DNA of 64,000 nucleotides, taken from assembly GCA_018399075.1 (NCBI GenBank), contig CP073763.1, positions 1,116,001 to 1,180,000 on the forward strand, read 5' to 3'. Source of the stretch: Simkaniaceae bacterium (GTDB lineage: Bacteria > Chlamydiota > Chlamydiia > Chlamydiales > Simkaniaceae). Below are positions 53,698-62,046 of this stretch, one piece after another. Below the pieces are notes generated by a model. That model ran no database searches, had not been told where the DNA came from, and saw only the letters and a program-made list of their open reading frames with translations. Each line of letters starts with the position of its first letter. Position 1 is the stretch's first letter. A program made the translations under genes and the position numbers.

Positions 53698-54842
53698 AAG
53701 TAGAAATAATCGTTCCACCCGCAGGCGAATCTGTCACTGAAGCAACCGTTGCCGCTGTCATGAAAGAAAGTGGAGCTTTTGTCAATAAAGATGACGAGAT
53801 TCTTGAGCTTGAAACCGATAAAGTAAACCAAGTTCTCTATGCTCCAGAATCAGGAACCCTGAACCTTACCGTTTCTGTTGATGCTATCGTTAAACCAAAC
53901 CAAGTGATTGGCTCTATCGATACCGAAGGGAAGGGGGAGGCAAAAGGAGCTCCAGCTCCAGAAGCCAAGAAAGAAGAAACGCCTCCACCAACGCCCTCAG
54001 CACCTCCTCCACCAAGTGGAGAGGGAGCGCGAAAGTCAGTCGACTCCTATGTCGCTTCATTAGGTCAGGAAAAAGCTTCAGCCCCCTCAACGCCTCCCCC
54101 TGAAAAGAAAACCCCTCCAAAAGTTCCACTAAAAGAAGGGCAAACGCGTAAGCGGATGTCAGGCTTACGTCGCACTGTTGCCAAACGCCTTGTTGAAGCG
54201 AAAAATACGACCGCCATGCTCACCACCTTCAATGAAGTCGATATGTCTGCTGTCATGGAAATCCGGTCCCGTGAAAAAGATGCCTTTATGAAAAAGCATG
54301 ATGTGAAGCTCGGTTTCATGTCCTTTTTTGTGAAAGCCTGCTGCGCCGCATTAAAAGAGCTTCCCGATGTGAATGCCTTTGTTGATGGCGATGAGATCGT
54401 TTACAACGAGGGGATTCATATCAGTATCTCTGTCTCGACTCCTAAAGGACTGATGGTTCCTGTGCTAAGAAGCGCTGAAAAACTCACCTTTGCAGGGGTT
54501 GAAAAGGGGATCCAAACCTTTGCCAAAAAAGCGCGTGAGGGGAAAATCGCTATTGATGATCTCCAAGGAGGAACCTTTACCATTACCAATGGAGGGGTCT
54601 TTGGTTCTATGCTCTCCACACCTATTCTCAATCCTCCACAAAGTGCTATTTTGGGGATGCATAATATTGTGAATCGTCCCGTTGTTATCGATAACAAAAT
54701 CGAAATCCGCCCCATTATGTATCTTGCCCTAAGCTATGATCACAGGATTATCGATGGAAAAGAAGCGGTGACCTTTCTTGTACGGGTCAAAGAGCTCCTC
54801 GAAAAACCAGAGAGACTCCTTCTAGGAGAAACCGATGGCTGA
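53694..54842 (+). CDS. sucB: dihydrolipoyl succinyltransferase (E2o)
   Basis: 382 residues. Lipoyl domain (about 1-78) with the lipoylated Lys in [10 protein letters not shown] (about 42-51); a Pro/Ala/Glu-rich linker (about 80-150); catalytic domain from about 155 ending in [12 protein letters not shown] (catalytic His and Asp). It transfers succinyl from E1-bound lipoyl to CoA. No clear peripheral-subunit-binding domain can be seen in the linker, unlike most E2o (about 400 residues). ATGA overlap with sucA; 36 bases to the lpd start region. Confidence 0.95.
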   Translation: MKVEIIVPPAGESVTEATVAAVMKESGAFVNKDDEILELETDKVNQVLYAPESGTLNLTVSVDAIVKPNQVIGSIDTEGKGEAKGAPAPEAKKEETPPPTPSAPPPPSGEGARKSVDSYVASLGQEKASAPSTPPPEKKTPPKVPLKEGQTRKRMSGLRRTVAKRLVEAKNTTAMLTTFNEVDMSAVMEIRSREKDAFMKKHDVKLGFMSFFVKACCAALKELPDVNAFVDGDEIVYNEGIHISISVSTPKGLMVPVLRSAEKLTFAGVEKGIQTFAKKAREGKIAIDDLQGGTFTITNGGVFGSMLSTPILNPPQSAILGMHNIVNRPVVIDNKIEIRPIMYLALSYDHRIIDGKEAVTFLVRVKELLEKPERLLLGETDG

Positions 54843-54878
54843 GCCTATGGGTTGATTAAAAAATGCCGGATAAAGGAG

Positions 54879-56279
54879 ATGCTTAAATTGGAAAATGCCT
54901 TTTCTCAAGAGACCCATTATGATCTTATTGTCATTGGAGCAGGCCCTGGGGGATATGTTGCTGCCATTCGCGCGGCGCAGCTCGGTCTTAAAACCGCCTG
55001 CGTTGAAAAGGAAAAAGTCCTGGGGGGAACCTGTTTAAACATTGGATGTATCCCGTCCAAATGCCTCCTTCAATCCTCCGAGATGTATGTCAATATCGTT
55101 CACAACGGAAAAACTCACGGGATCGAAGCCGATCCCAAAGTCAACTTCTCACAAATGATGAAACGGAAAGGGGAGGTAGTCTCAGGCTTTAACCTAGGGA
55201 TAGAGGCTCTTTTTAAGAAAAACAAAGTGACCACCCTTAACGGAACCGCCACTTTTAAAGATCCTCACACCCTCACGATCGATGGAAAAGAGTACTCCGC
55301 TAAAAACTTCATCCTCGCTACCGGTTCCGAACCGACCCCCCTTCCTTTCCTTCCCTTTGATGAAGAGAAGGTCCTCTCCTCAACAGGAGCTCTTTCTCTT
55401 AAAGAGGTTCCCAAGAAGATGATTGTTGTCGGTGCAGGGATTATTGGGGTCGAGCTAGGCTCCGTCTATTCTCGCCTTGGAACAGAGGTCCATTTTGTGG
55501 AGTTTCTCGATAAGATTTGCCCCACCCTTGATGCCGCTATTTCAAAAGCGCTTCAACAGACCCTCACCAAACAAGGGCTCACCTTTCAGCTTTCCTCAAA
55601 AGTCGCAGGAGCCGAAGTGACCAAAACAGGGGTCACCCTCTCTATCGAAGGAGGGGAATCCCTCTCAGCAGACAAAGTTCTCCTTGCCATTGGCCGCCGC
55701 CCTTATACCCAAAATCTCGGCCTCGAAACCATTCAGATTACCCCTGATAAAAGGGGGTTTATCCCCATTGATAGCAACTTCCGCACCTTCCATCCCCACA
55801 TCTACGCCATCGGAGACATCGTGGATGGCCCCATGCTGGCCCATAAAGCCTCAGAAGAAGGGTATGCGGCCGCCGAGCTCATCGCTGGTAAAACGCCCCA
55901 TATCGAGTATATTGCCATTCCAAGCGTTGTCTATACCCATCCAGAAGTCGGAGCCGTAGGGCTGACTGAACAAGAGGCTAAAGAGCGGAATATTCTCATT
56001 AAAACCGGCCAGTTTCCCTTTAAAGCAAACTCACGGGCCCGGTGCTCTGGCGATGACTTTGGCTTCGTCAAACTCATTGCCCACGCTCAGACAAACACCC
56101 TTCTTGGGGCCCATATTATCTCAGCCCATGCCGGTGAACTCATCGCCGAAGCGACCTTCGCTATTCAAACCAGAGCCACTGCCCTCGATTTAGCCCATAC
56201 CTGCCATGCCCATCCCACCCTCTCTGAAGCTCTCAAAGAAGCTGCATTGGCACTTGTCGATAAGCCTATCCATTCATAA
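54879..56279 (+). CDS. lpd: dihydrolipoyl dehydrogenase (E3)
   Basis: The frame is open from 54852; I take the ATG at 54879 (466 residues), though its AGGAG is adjacent, and a TTG at 54888 has better spacing. FAD loop VIGAGPGGYVAAIRAAQLG, redox disulphide GGTCLNIGCIPSKCLL, NAD loop VVGAGIIGVELGSVYSRLG, and C-terminal HAHPTLSEAL with the His-Glu pair: all features of Lpd. It reoxidises lipoyl groups for the SucAB complex and perhaps pyruvate dehydrogenase. The + strand here is visibly C-rich at third positions relative to surrounding genes. Confidence 0.95.
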   Translation: MLKLENAFSQETHYDLIVIGAGPGGYVAAIRAAQLGLKTACVEKEKVLGGTCLNIGCIPSKCLLQSSEMYVNIVHNGKTHGIEADPKVNFSQMMKRKGEVVSGFNLGIEALFKKNKVTTLNGTATFKDPHTLTIDGKEYSAKNFILATGSEPTPLPFLPFDEEKVLSSTGALSLKEVPKKMIVVGAGIIGVELGSVYSRLGTEVHFVEFLDKICPTLDAAISKALQQTLTKQGLTFQLSSKVAGAEVTKTGVTLSIEGGESLSADKVLLAIGRRPYTQNLGLETIQITPDKRGFIPIDSNFRTFHPHIYAIGDIVDGPMLAHKASEEGYAAAELIAGKTPHIEYIAIPSVVYTHPEVGAVGLTEQEAKERNILIKTGQFPFKANSRARCSGDDFGFVKLIAHAQTNTLLGAHIISAHAGELIAEATFAIQTRATALDLAHTCHAHPTLSEALKEAALALVDKPIHS

Positions 56280-56288
56280 AAGTTCATT

Positions 56289-56310
56289 ACCACAGAGAAC
56301 ACGAAGAAAG
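56289..56310. repeat. CACAGAGAACACGAAG-type intergenic element
   Basis: The short sequence ACCACAGAGAACACGAAG lies just after the lpd stop. It resembles the 'ACCACAGAGxACAC' motif that recurs in intergenic regions of many unrelated bacterial genomes. Only one copy was noticed in this window; significance is uncertain. Confidence 0.3.
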
Positions 56311-56312
56311 AA

Positions 56313-56346
56313 AAAAGGCCCCTGCGGTTTCCCGCAGAGGCCTTTC
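56313..56346. terminator. bidirectional terminator between lpd and the Ser-rich gene
   Basis: Inverted repeat AAAGGCCcCTGCGG / TTTC / CCGCAGaGGCCTTT with A-rich and T-rich flanks. One internal mismatch. It can serve both convergent units (sucA-sucB-lpd on + and the gene at 56383 on -). Confidence 0.85.
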
Positions 56347-56382
56347 AGAGTTATCAGGACTGATGTGCCCCTTTAACCGTTA

Positions 56383-58578
56383 TTATAGATCCTCACCAGA
56401 ACTATATCCATCAAGATCAAGAAGACTTCCAGTGTGTACTGGAGTGCTTGGTCGAGCTTGTGAGCCAAAAAGGCCAGACTCTCTTGAATCAAAAAGAGGC
56501 ATCATTTGATCACTTCCAACACTAAGAGATCTTCTGCTTAGGCTTGGGCTACTACTTCCCATAACTTCCCAATCAAGTTGCTCGTCTTCTAAACGATCAA
56601 CAGAAGGCTTTGAAGCAGGTGTTGAGCTTCCGAAGCTTCTGAACCAGTTTGCAATTCTTGTTCCAATGCCAGGAGCATCTTCGCTTACGCGCTCAGCATC
56701 GATTGGCTGAGTCATCGCTCTTTCAAGCTCAATCTGTTGTTGTTTTTTATGATCGATTACATCGCGGTTAGCAGAAATAAGTTGACGTAGAGCATCGATT
56801 CCTCTTGGGGCTTCATCTTCAGAAGCTTTGAAGGTAACAAGTGCTCTTCCATTATGAGCTAGAGCTTGTCCAGCTTCCGTTGTTTTTGCAGCAACGATAG
56901 CTTCAACGCGGACTACTCGTCCTAGAACAGCTTCTGTTCCATCTGGTCCAAGGTGACCAATAAGTTGAGCAAGAAGTGTTGGGTGTGCTTCTTCATCAGT
57001 CATTCCTGCTAAAGCTTCGAATCTTTCTAAGAAAGCTTCGCGTAGCTCTTCGCCAACAAAGGCTTGACGCTCTTCTTGAGACTCAGGAAGCTCAATGGGA
57101 TCGTTTTCGATGTCAACATCAACAGTCATTTCTGCTTCATTTTCTTCGCTGACAAATTGGTTTAATAGATCGAGTTTACCAAGAGCGACTTCAGCTCTAG
57201 TTTGGCCCTCAGCAATGATTGCATCGTTTTGGTAAAGAACGCCAGCAAGCTCACGATCAGTGCTTGCAAAAGTCTCAACAGCGCGATCAGCATGTCCTGG
57301 GAATTCTTCTGCAACTTTTTGTCTAGCATCAGCTTCAGACATTCCTGTTGTCATTAGGGCACCTAGAACGACATCAGGTTGAAGAAGAGCTCCGAAGGTT
57401 CCTGCAATCGCAGCTTCACCTTTAAGAGTGCTATTTGCTAAAGTTTTCTCTGCTTCGATGATTCCAGTTTGTCCAGCAAGGACTCCATCCATTCTAGTCG
57501 CAGTAAGATCTTCAACGCTTTGGTTTGTTCTTACAACTTCACGTAGCTCATCTTGAGCTGTTGTTAGAGCAGCTTTAAATGCTGGAACATCATTAAGCAT
57601 TTCAAGTAGACTATCTTTAATCTCATCAGTATCTTCACGACCGAGGATTGCACCAATATTTCTAGCACGTGTATCAATACTTCCAAGAAGTGTTGTGAGC
57701 GCTTCCATATTTTGATCAGCTTCTTCAGGACCCGCTTGCTCTTTAATACTTTTAACAGCTTCAGCAAATGTTTGAGCTGCTTCGTTAACGAAGTTTTGTT
57801 GTCCATCTTGTGCCCAGTCAGAAACAGCTTGTGCTTCTACGAATTCTGGGTTTGTTACAGTAGCACCAAGATTTTGACTAGCTTTTGTAACAAGGCCGCG
57901 GAACTCAGCATCAGAAACAGTGGCTCCAACTGTGTGAATAGCTTTTCGCCAAGCATTGACAGTTTTTTGAGCTGCAGATAAAACCTGATTAGGGGTTAGC
58001 GCTTGGAATTGAGTTAAACTGTTTTTTACATCAATGAGTTGAGGACCAAGTCTTTCTAGATCACGGTCAATTCTCATTTGTAAAATTTCGATTGATAGTC
58101 CAGCAACTTCATTGTGGGCTACTCTTGTTGGATCTACAGCAGTAAATCCAGTCTCGCTCTCTCCATCTTCAACGAGGAGTTGGTTGTTTTGTAAAGCTTC
58201 GATGTATTGATCAAAGTTCTCAAAAGTCATTGGAGCAAACTGATCGCTTCTTTCTCCTAAAAGTCCGTTGAATCTTGTGATGAAATTAATTGAAGCAGTG
58301 AGTTCTGCTGTTGGTTTTTCTATAAGAGCTCTAGCAGCGTTTAGCTGAGCTTGTTTTGAAGAGAATAATCCTAAGAAAGCATTTCCCATGCTTCTAAAAA
58401 ATCCAGAAATTCCGGATGGAGAAATGTTTTCTTGAGCTTGTGCTAGCCCTTCTTCTCTTTCATCTGCTGAAAGAATTGTAAATCGACCTGCCTCTAGGGC
58501 TGCATCTCTAGGTGCGTCTAGTGCTAGCTCATGTAAGCTGCTACCTACTGAAGAGCTTCTTGATAATGATAAATCCAT
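56383..58578 (-). CDS. large acidic Ser-rich protein, candidate type III effector
   Basis: 731 residues, acidic, helical, Ala/Glu/Leu-rich, without signal peptide. Both ends are Ser-rich: SLSRSSSVGSSL at 4-15 and SLSRRSLSVGS at about 679-689, so the same motif brackets the protein. The C-terminus reads LDLDGYSSGEDL. Repetitive helical middle (Glu/Gln/Ala) recalls coiled-coil effectors. The upstream region is extremely AT-rich with TATAAT near the start. Type III secretion is inferred from Ser-rich N-terminus and lineage; no family known. Confidence 0.65.
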   Translation of the reverse strand: MDLSLSRSSSVGSSLHELALDAPRDAALEAGRFTILSADEREEGLAQAQENISPSGISGFFRSMGNAFLGLFSSKQAQLNAARALIEKPTAELTASINFITRFNGLLGERSDQFAPMTFENFDQYIEALQNNQLLVEDGESETGFTAVDPTRVAHNEVAGLSIEILQMRIDRDLERLGPQLIDVKNSLTQFQALTPNQVLSAAQKTVNAWRKAIHTVGATVSDAEFRGLVTKASQNLGATVTNPEFVEAQAVSDWAQDGQQNFVNEAAQTFAEAVKSIKEQAGPEEADQNMEALTTLLGSIDTRARNIGAILGREDTDEIKDSLLEMLNDVPAFKAALTTAQDELREVVRTNQSVEDLTATRMDGVLAGQTGIIEAEKTLANSTLKGEAAIAGTFGALLQPDVVLGALMTTGMSEADARQKVAEEFPGHADRAVETFASTDRELAGVLYQNDAIIAEGQTRAEVALGKLDLLNQFVSEENEAEMTVDVDIENDPIELPESQEERQAFVGEELREAFLERFEALAGMTDEEAHPTLLAQLIGHLGPDGTEAVLGRVVRVEAIVAAKTTEAGQALAHNGRALVTFKASEDEAPRGIDALRQLISANRDVIDHKKQQQIELERAMTQPIDAERVSEDAPGIGTRIANWFRSFGSSTPASKPSVDRLEDEQLDWEVMGSSSPSLSRRSLSVGSDQMMPLFDSRESGLFGSQARPSTPVHTGSLLDLDGYSSGEDL

Positions 58579-58836
58579 GGTTTTTAACTCCCGTATTATA
58601 AGTTAATTATTTTTTGTTTTGTTTGTTTATGTTTTGCTTTTTTTGGTTTAATACAAATATTATAACATAATTATAGATTAATTTCTTTTCTTAATTTTAT
58701 AATTAAAGCTTAAATAGCTGAAAACCAAATGGATGAATAGTTTATTTGCAATTCACTACAAATAAATGACTTAGGAAATTAGTTCTAAATCACTCATATT
58801 AAAGTATTTTCTATTAGGTTTAATGGGAGATTATAT
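58579..58836. other. AT-rich intergenic region
   Basis: Together with the promoter below this is a 331-base gene-free stretch between two divergent genes. It is very AT-rich and contains TATAAT-like boxes reading toward the 731-residue gene (one about 15 bases before its start). No RNA gene or longer open frame is seen. Confidence 0.5.
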
Positions 58837-58865
58837 TTGAGATTTAGGCAAAAAGGGCCTATAAT
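58837..58865 (+). promoter_or_regulatory. sigma-70/66-type promoter of the 70-residue gene
   Basis: TTGAGA (58837-58842), 17-base spacer, TATAAT (58860-58865), with AGGAGG about ten bases before the ATG at 58910. A near-consensus promoter giving a leader of about 38 bases. Confidence 0.7.
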
Positions 58866-58909
58866 AGAGGGTATACTAATAACTTATAATAGCGCCAGGA
58901 GGCTTTAAA

Positions 58910-59122
58910 ATGGATAAAAACCTTAATATAGAAGAACTAAAGACGCGTGCTGCAAAGCTGGAGAGTCAGGTAGACCTTCTAGAGACTGAGTTGACCTATT
59001 TAAATGGTCTTCTTATGGATGTTGGATTCCCTGAGGGAATCGAGACCTTAAAAGCAACGGCTGAGGAACTTCTAGCTGAGGGGAGCCCAAGCTCTCATGA
59101 GAGGCATTTAAAGGGGTATTAG
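58910..59122 (+). CDS. 70-residue coiled-coil protein
   Basis: Small, acidic and helical; heptads in LKTRAAKLESQVDLLETELTY (about 9-29) suggest a dimeric coiled coil, then a hydrophobic turn (GLLMDVGFPEGIETL). It has its own strong promoter, ribosome site and terminator, so it is a real monocistronic gene likely expressed well. No family recognised; could be a chaperone or regulator. Confidence 0.75.
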   Translation: MDKNLNIEELKTRAAKLESQVDLLETELTYLNGLLMDVGFPEGIETLKATAEELLAEGSPSSHERHLKGY

Positions 59123-59148
59123 TCCTTTTTTTCAAAGTACTCAACTGT

Positions 59149-59188
59149 AAAGGGAGGGGCCCGATGGGCCCCTCCCTTTCTTTTTTTA
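59149..59188 (+). terminator. strong Rho-independent terminator
   Basis: A 14-base perfect stem (59149-59162 with 59166-59179), loop GAT, followed by CTTTTTTT. Ends the transcript of the 70-residue gene. Confidence 0.95.
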
Positions 59189-59251
59189 CCTCTCCCCTTG
59201 ATTTTTTCCTTTCTATGGGGTTTAATCTTCCCTTAAAACAAAGGATGTCTC

Positions 59252-59509
59252 ATGGCAAAATTAGTACTGAATGATGATGAGGTAGAGCTTGAGGATGGAT
59301 CAGAGCTCAAAGAGCCTTGCGAGGAGGCTGGAGTTCCTTTTGCCTGCACGGAGGGTGTATGTGGAACCTGCGTGATCGAAGTGAAGGAAGGAAAGGAAAA
59401 CCTTTCTGAGATGACTCAGGAAGAGCTCGATTTCCTCGGTGAGACAGACGACGAAAGGCTTGCTTGCCAGTGCAAAATCAAACAGGGAACGGTGAAAATT
59501 GACTACTAA
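59252..59509 (+). CDS. [2Fe-2S] ferredoxin
   Basis: 85 residues. Cysteines for the cluster: CEEAGVPFACTEGVCGTCVIEV (Cys26, then CX4CX2C-like spacing to 35, 40 and 43) and a last Cys in LACQCKI (about 76). This is the plant/adrenodoxin-type fold in its short form. It would carry electrons for Fe-S assembly or reductive enzymes. It overlaps the IscA-like fusion by 11 bases, supporting a role in cluster biogenesis. Confidence 0.9.
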   Translation: MAKLVLNDDEVELEDGSELKEPCEEAGVPFACTEGVCGTCVIEVKEGKENLSEMTQEELDFLGETDDERLACQCKIKQGTVKIDY

Positions 59510-60065
59510 GAATCCGATTAATCGAGAAATGACGATCGATGAAATCTTAGGAAAATTTCCTGAGAAGAGCCAGAGGATTGCCCAAGAGCTTACAAATGCT
59601 GGACTCCATTGTGTGGGCTGTCAAGCGGCGACCTGGGAAACCCTTGAAGTAGGAATGATGGGGCATGGATTTGGAGAAGATGCTGTTGAAGCCCTTTTAA
59701 AGCGCCTTAATGAGGTGATTGAAGAAGAGATTGATGGTTCGACAATTACCATGACTGAGACCGCAGCAAATAAGTTTAAAGAGATCCTGAAGGCTGATAA
59801 AAAGGATGGATGGGGACTCCGATTTGGTGATAAACCAGGTGGATGTGGGGGCTTTGAGTATATTCTTGATTTCTCCGAGAAGGCCAAGGGCGACGATGAA
59901 GTCTTTGAGGCTCACGGTGTTGAGATCTACGTAAACAAAAAGATGCTTTATCGCTTAATGGGATGTCAGATTGATTATCTAGAAGGACTCATGGGATCTG
60001 GCTTTAAAGTGACGAACCCCAATGTCAAAGGATCTTGTTCTTGTGGAAACTCTCAAAGCTATTAA
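59499..60065 (+). CDS. DUF1858-IscA/HesB fusion protein
   Basis: 188 residues from a TTG start inside the ferredoxin gene. Residues 10-72 form a DUF1858 domain (REMTIDEILGKFPEKSQ ... GLHCVGCQAATWETLE), with two Cys in HCVGC. Residues 80-185 form an A-type scaffold domain (ITMTETAANKFKEIL at about 83-97, then GGCGGFEY) with the C-terminal SCSCGN pair that binds clusters. A-type proteins carry Fe-S clusters to apoproteins. The N-terminal cysteine domain may bind or sense a cluster. Ferredoxin and fusion form one operon. Confidence 0.85.
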   Translation: MTTKNPINREMTIDEILGKFPEKSQRIAQELTNAGLHCVGCQAATWETLEVGMMGHGFGEDAVEALLKRLNEVIEEEIDGSTITMTETAANKFKEILKADKKDGWGLRFGDKPGGCGGFEYILDFSEKAKGDDEVFEAHGVEIYVNKKMLYRLMGCQIDYLEGLMGSGFKVTNPNVKGSCSCGNSQSY

Positions 60066-61871
60066 TTAATGACCCTTAGAAAGTGGAGCTGCATAGCGCC
60101 CGGTATATTGCTCAAGATCATCAGCAACAGCTCTGTATCGCTCACTCATAGGTAAACGGCCAAAAGCGCCATGATCAGATTTGTTTCCTTCTCTGATTTC
60201 AATGATTCTTTTTACAACACTTAACTCTTTGGGTGTCAAAGTATCAACTATACCAGTTTTGAACTTTTGAAGTGCAGTTTCGCAAAGTCTTTTACTTTCT
60301 CTTGCGTCTACCCAGTCATTTGAAGTAGCTCTTTTTGCTGCAAGCTCTAATGCTTTATATTGAGTACCTTTCATTCTATAATCAGGCTGGTCAAGGTAAG
60401 TAAGTTTGTGACTAGAGTAACGCTCTCGGCGTTCCTGAGGCATAGCTGAGGGTGGTCGTAGGCGTTCCCTAGAAGACTTTAAAGAAAAGGCTGAACTCCC
60501 TGAATCAAGGTGAGGTGAAGGCTGTCTTAAAGGAACAACTCTTGGCGAGTCGACAGATAATGGAGAAGGACTGCGCGAGCTTGAGTAACCGCTAAAATCT
60601 ATAGGTGTTGAAGCTCTGCGTGGAACGGGTCGATGTAATGGTAGGTCTTCTTGACCTCGGAAAATAGGACTGACTGATGTTGTTAGCAGCTCGCTACTGG
60701 TTGGTAAGGGGACTGATCTTGGTCTAGGGCTATGCTCTATACCTCGTGGAGAGTGAAGAGGGCTTCTATCGACTTGTGCAACTGTTGGGTGTGGGACCAA
60801 TGATGGAGAACTTGAGGCATGATGTATTGGATGAGCAAGGTGTAATGGGTCTGAATGGCGTCGCCGTGGACTTCGAGGGCTTAAAGGAGAAGATGAAAAT
60901 TCTCCCGAATCTAGATCTAGAGGGGCTGCTCTTCGCACAGGAATAGGTATTGGTTGAGACCTTTGGGGTGGAGAGAATGAGCCAGATCCGTGAAAAGAAG
61001 AGCTATGGCTGCTAAATGAAGCGCTAAAAGGATCTTCTTCTTCTTCTTGATCGATAGGAATAAAGCGGTACTCAGCAGGTTGGAGGGTGTCGACCAGTTT
61101 TTGCCATACATGTGAAGCGGTTAAGTAGCCAGCAGAGACATAGTTATTACTTGCCTCAATGGCTATTGTAGCTGATGGATGCCTATCTATCCATTCTCTT
61201 TCGTTTGTTCGTTGTCGCTCTTGTCTATGGGGATCATGGTAAACCTTAGCGTAAATGTCATGAACAGCGTAGAGTTTTTCGCGGGTGTAATCAAGAAGAG
61301 TCTGTTTAACCTCGGCTAACGAATAAGTATGTTGTCTATATCTTGGATTGTCTCTGATAAATCCTTTAAGAAAAGGAGGCAACGCTTGATGCTGAATCGG
61401 AGCTGAATGCGGTAGGCTGTCAAGATGCGTTTCATAACCTTTGACAGGTTGTTGCCAAGCAAAGTCCTCTGTTGCTTTGAGGTATTGCGTACTATCTGCA
61501 GGATCGGTTCTAACGTTATCATGAAAAACAGTCTCTCCACCTACATAATGGACGCCTTCAGAGTCGATATAGTCGATTTTACGACCGGTCAATGCGGGGG
61601 ATTGATCTGCAACTTTTTTATGTGCCGAGAGGAGAACTTCTCCAATTTTTTGAGCCTTTTCTAGTTCTCTTGGATTAGAAATGGGGTTTTGGTATTGTCC
61701 GCCTTCAATTCTCACGACATGGTAATATTTATCACCGACTTTGATTCTTGGGGCAAATGCTGGAGGAGTGCGATCTAGCATCGCCTCACCAACTGTGTGA
61801 CTTAAGTCATGGGTAGGTTCAGGAGTAGATGATCTACTACAGCTGCGACTACTTGTAGGTGTAAAGTCCAT
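60066..61871 (-). CDS. Ser/Arg/Pro-rich candidate effector with 14-3-3-like motifs
   Basis: 601 residues. N-terminus is Ser-rich (RSCSRSSTPEP, 9-19). Residues 30-270 are a structured domain (LDRTPPAFAPRIKVGDKYYHVVRIEGG onset), 275-490 a disordered Ser/Pro/Arg region with RRHSDP (337-342) and RRASTP (418-423), and 500-600 a helical C-terminal domain. The two sites fit R-x-x-S-x-P 14-3-3 consensus. Eukaryote-like SR/SP composition and AT-rich upstream DNA suggest a secreted effector. No known family. Confidence 0.65.
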   Translation of the reverse strand: MDFTPTSSRSCSRSSTPEPTHDLSHTVGEAMLDRTPPAFAPRIKVGDKYYHVVRIEGGQYQNPISNPRELEKAQKIGEVLLSAHKKVADQSPALTGRKIDYIDSEGVHYVGGETVFHDNVRTDPADSTQYLKATEDFAWQQPVKGYETHLDSLPHSAPIQHQALPPFLKGFIRDNPRYRQHTYSLAEVKQTLLDYTREKLYAVHDIYAKVYHDPHRQERQRTNEREWIDRHPSATIAIEASNNYVSAGYLTASHVWQKLVDTLQPAEYRFIPIDQEEEEDPFSASFSSHSSSFHGSGSFSPPQRSQPIPIPVRRAAPLDLDSGEFSSSPLSPRSPRRRHSDPLHLAHPIHHASSSPSLVPHPTVAQVDRSPLHSPRGIEHSPRPRSVPLPTSSELLTTSVSPIFRGQEDLPLHRPVPRRASTPIDFSGYSSSRSPSPLSVDSPRVVPLRQPSPHLDSGSSAFSLKSSRERLRPPSAMPQERRERYSSHKLTYLDQPDYRMKGTQYKALELAAKRATSNDWVDARESKRLCETALQKFKTGIVDTLTPKELSVVKRIIEIREGNKSDHGAFGRLPMSERYRAVADDLEQYTGRYAAPLSKGH

Positions 61872-62046
61872 TAGTTCCCCAATTATCTATTAATTATTAA
61901 CTTAATTATACCATAAATTGTAATTAATTTTAACTAAGTAATATATATTTTACTATCAACGACTTACGACTAATGGTGGATTTATATTAGAACTGTGTTA
62001 ATGTGAAAGTAAGGTAGTTATATAAGTAGTTGTTTATAAGTTTGTT

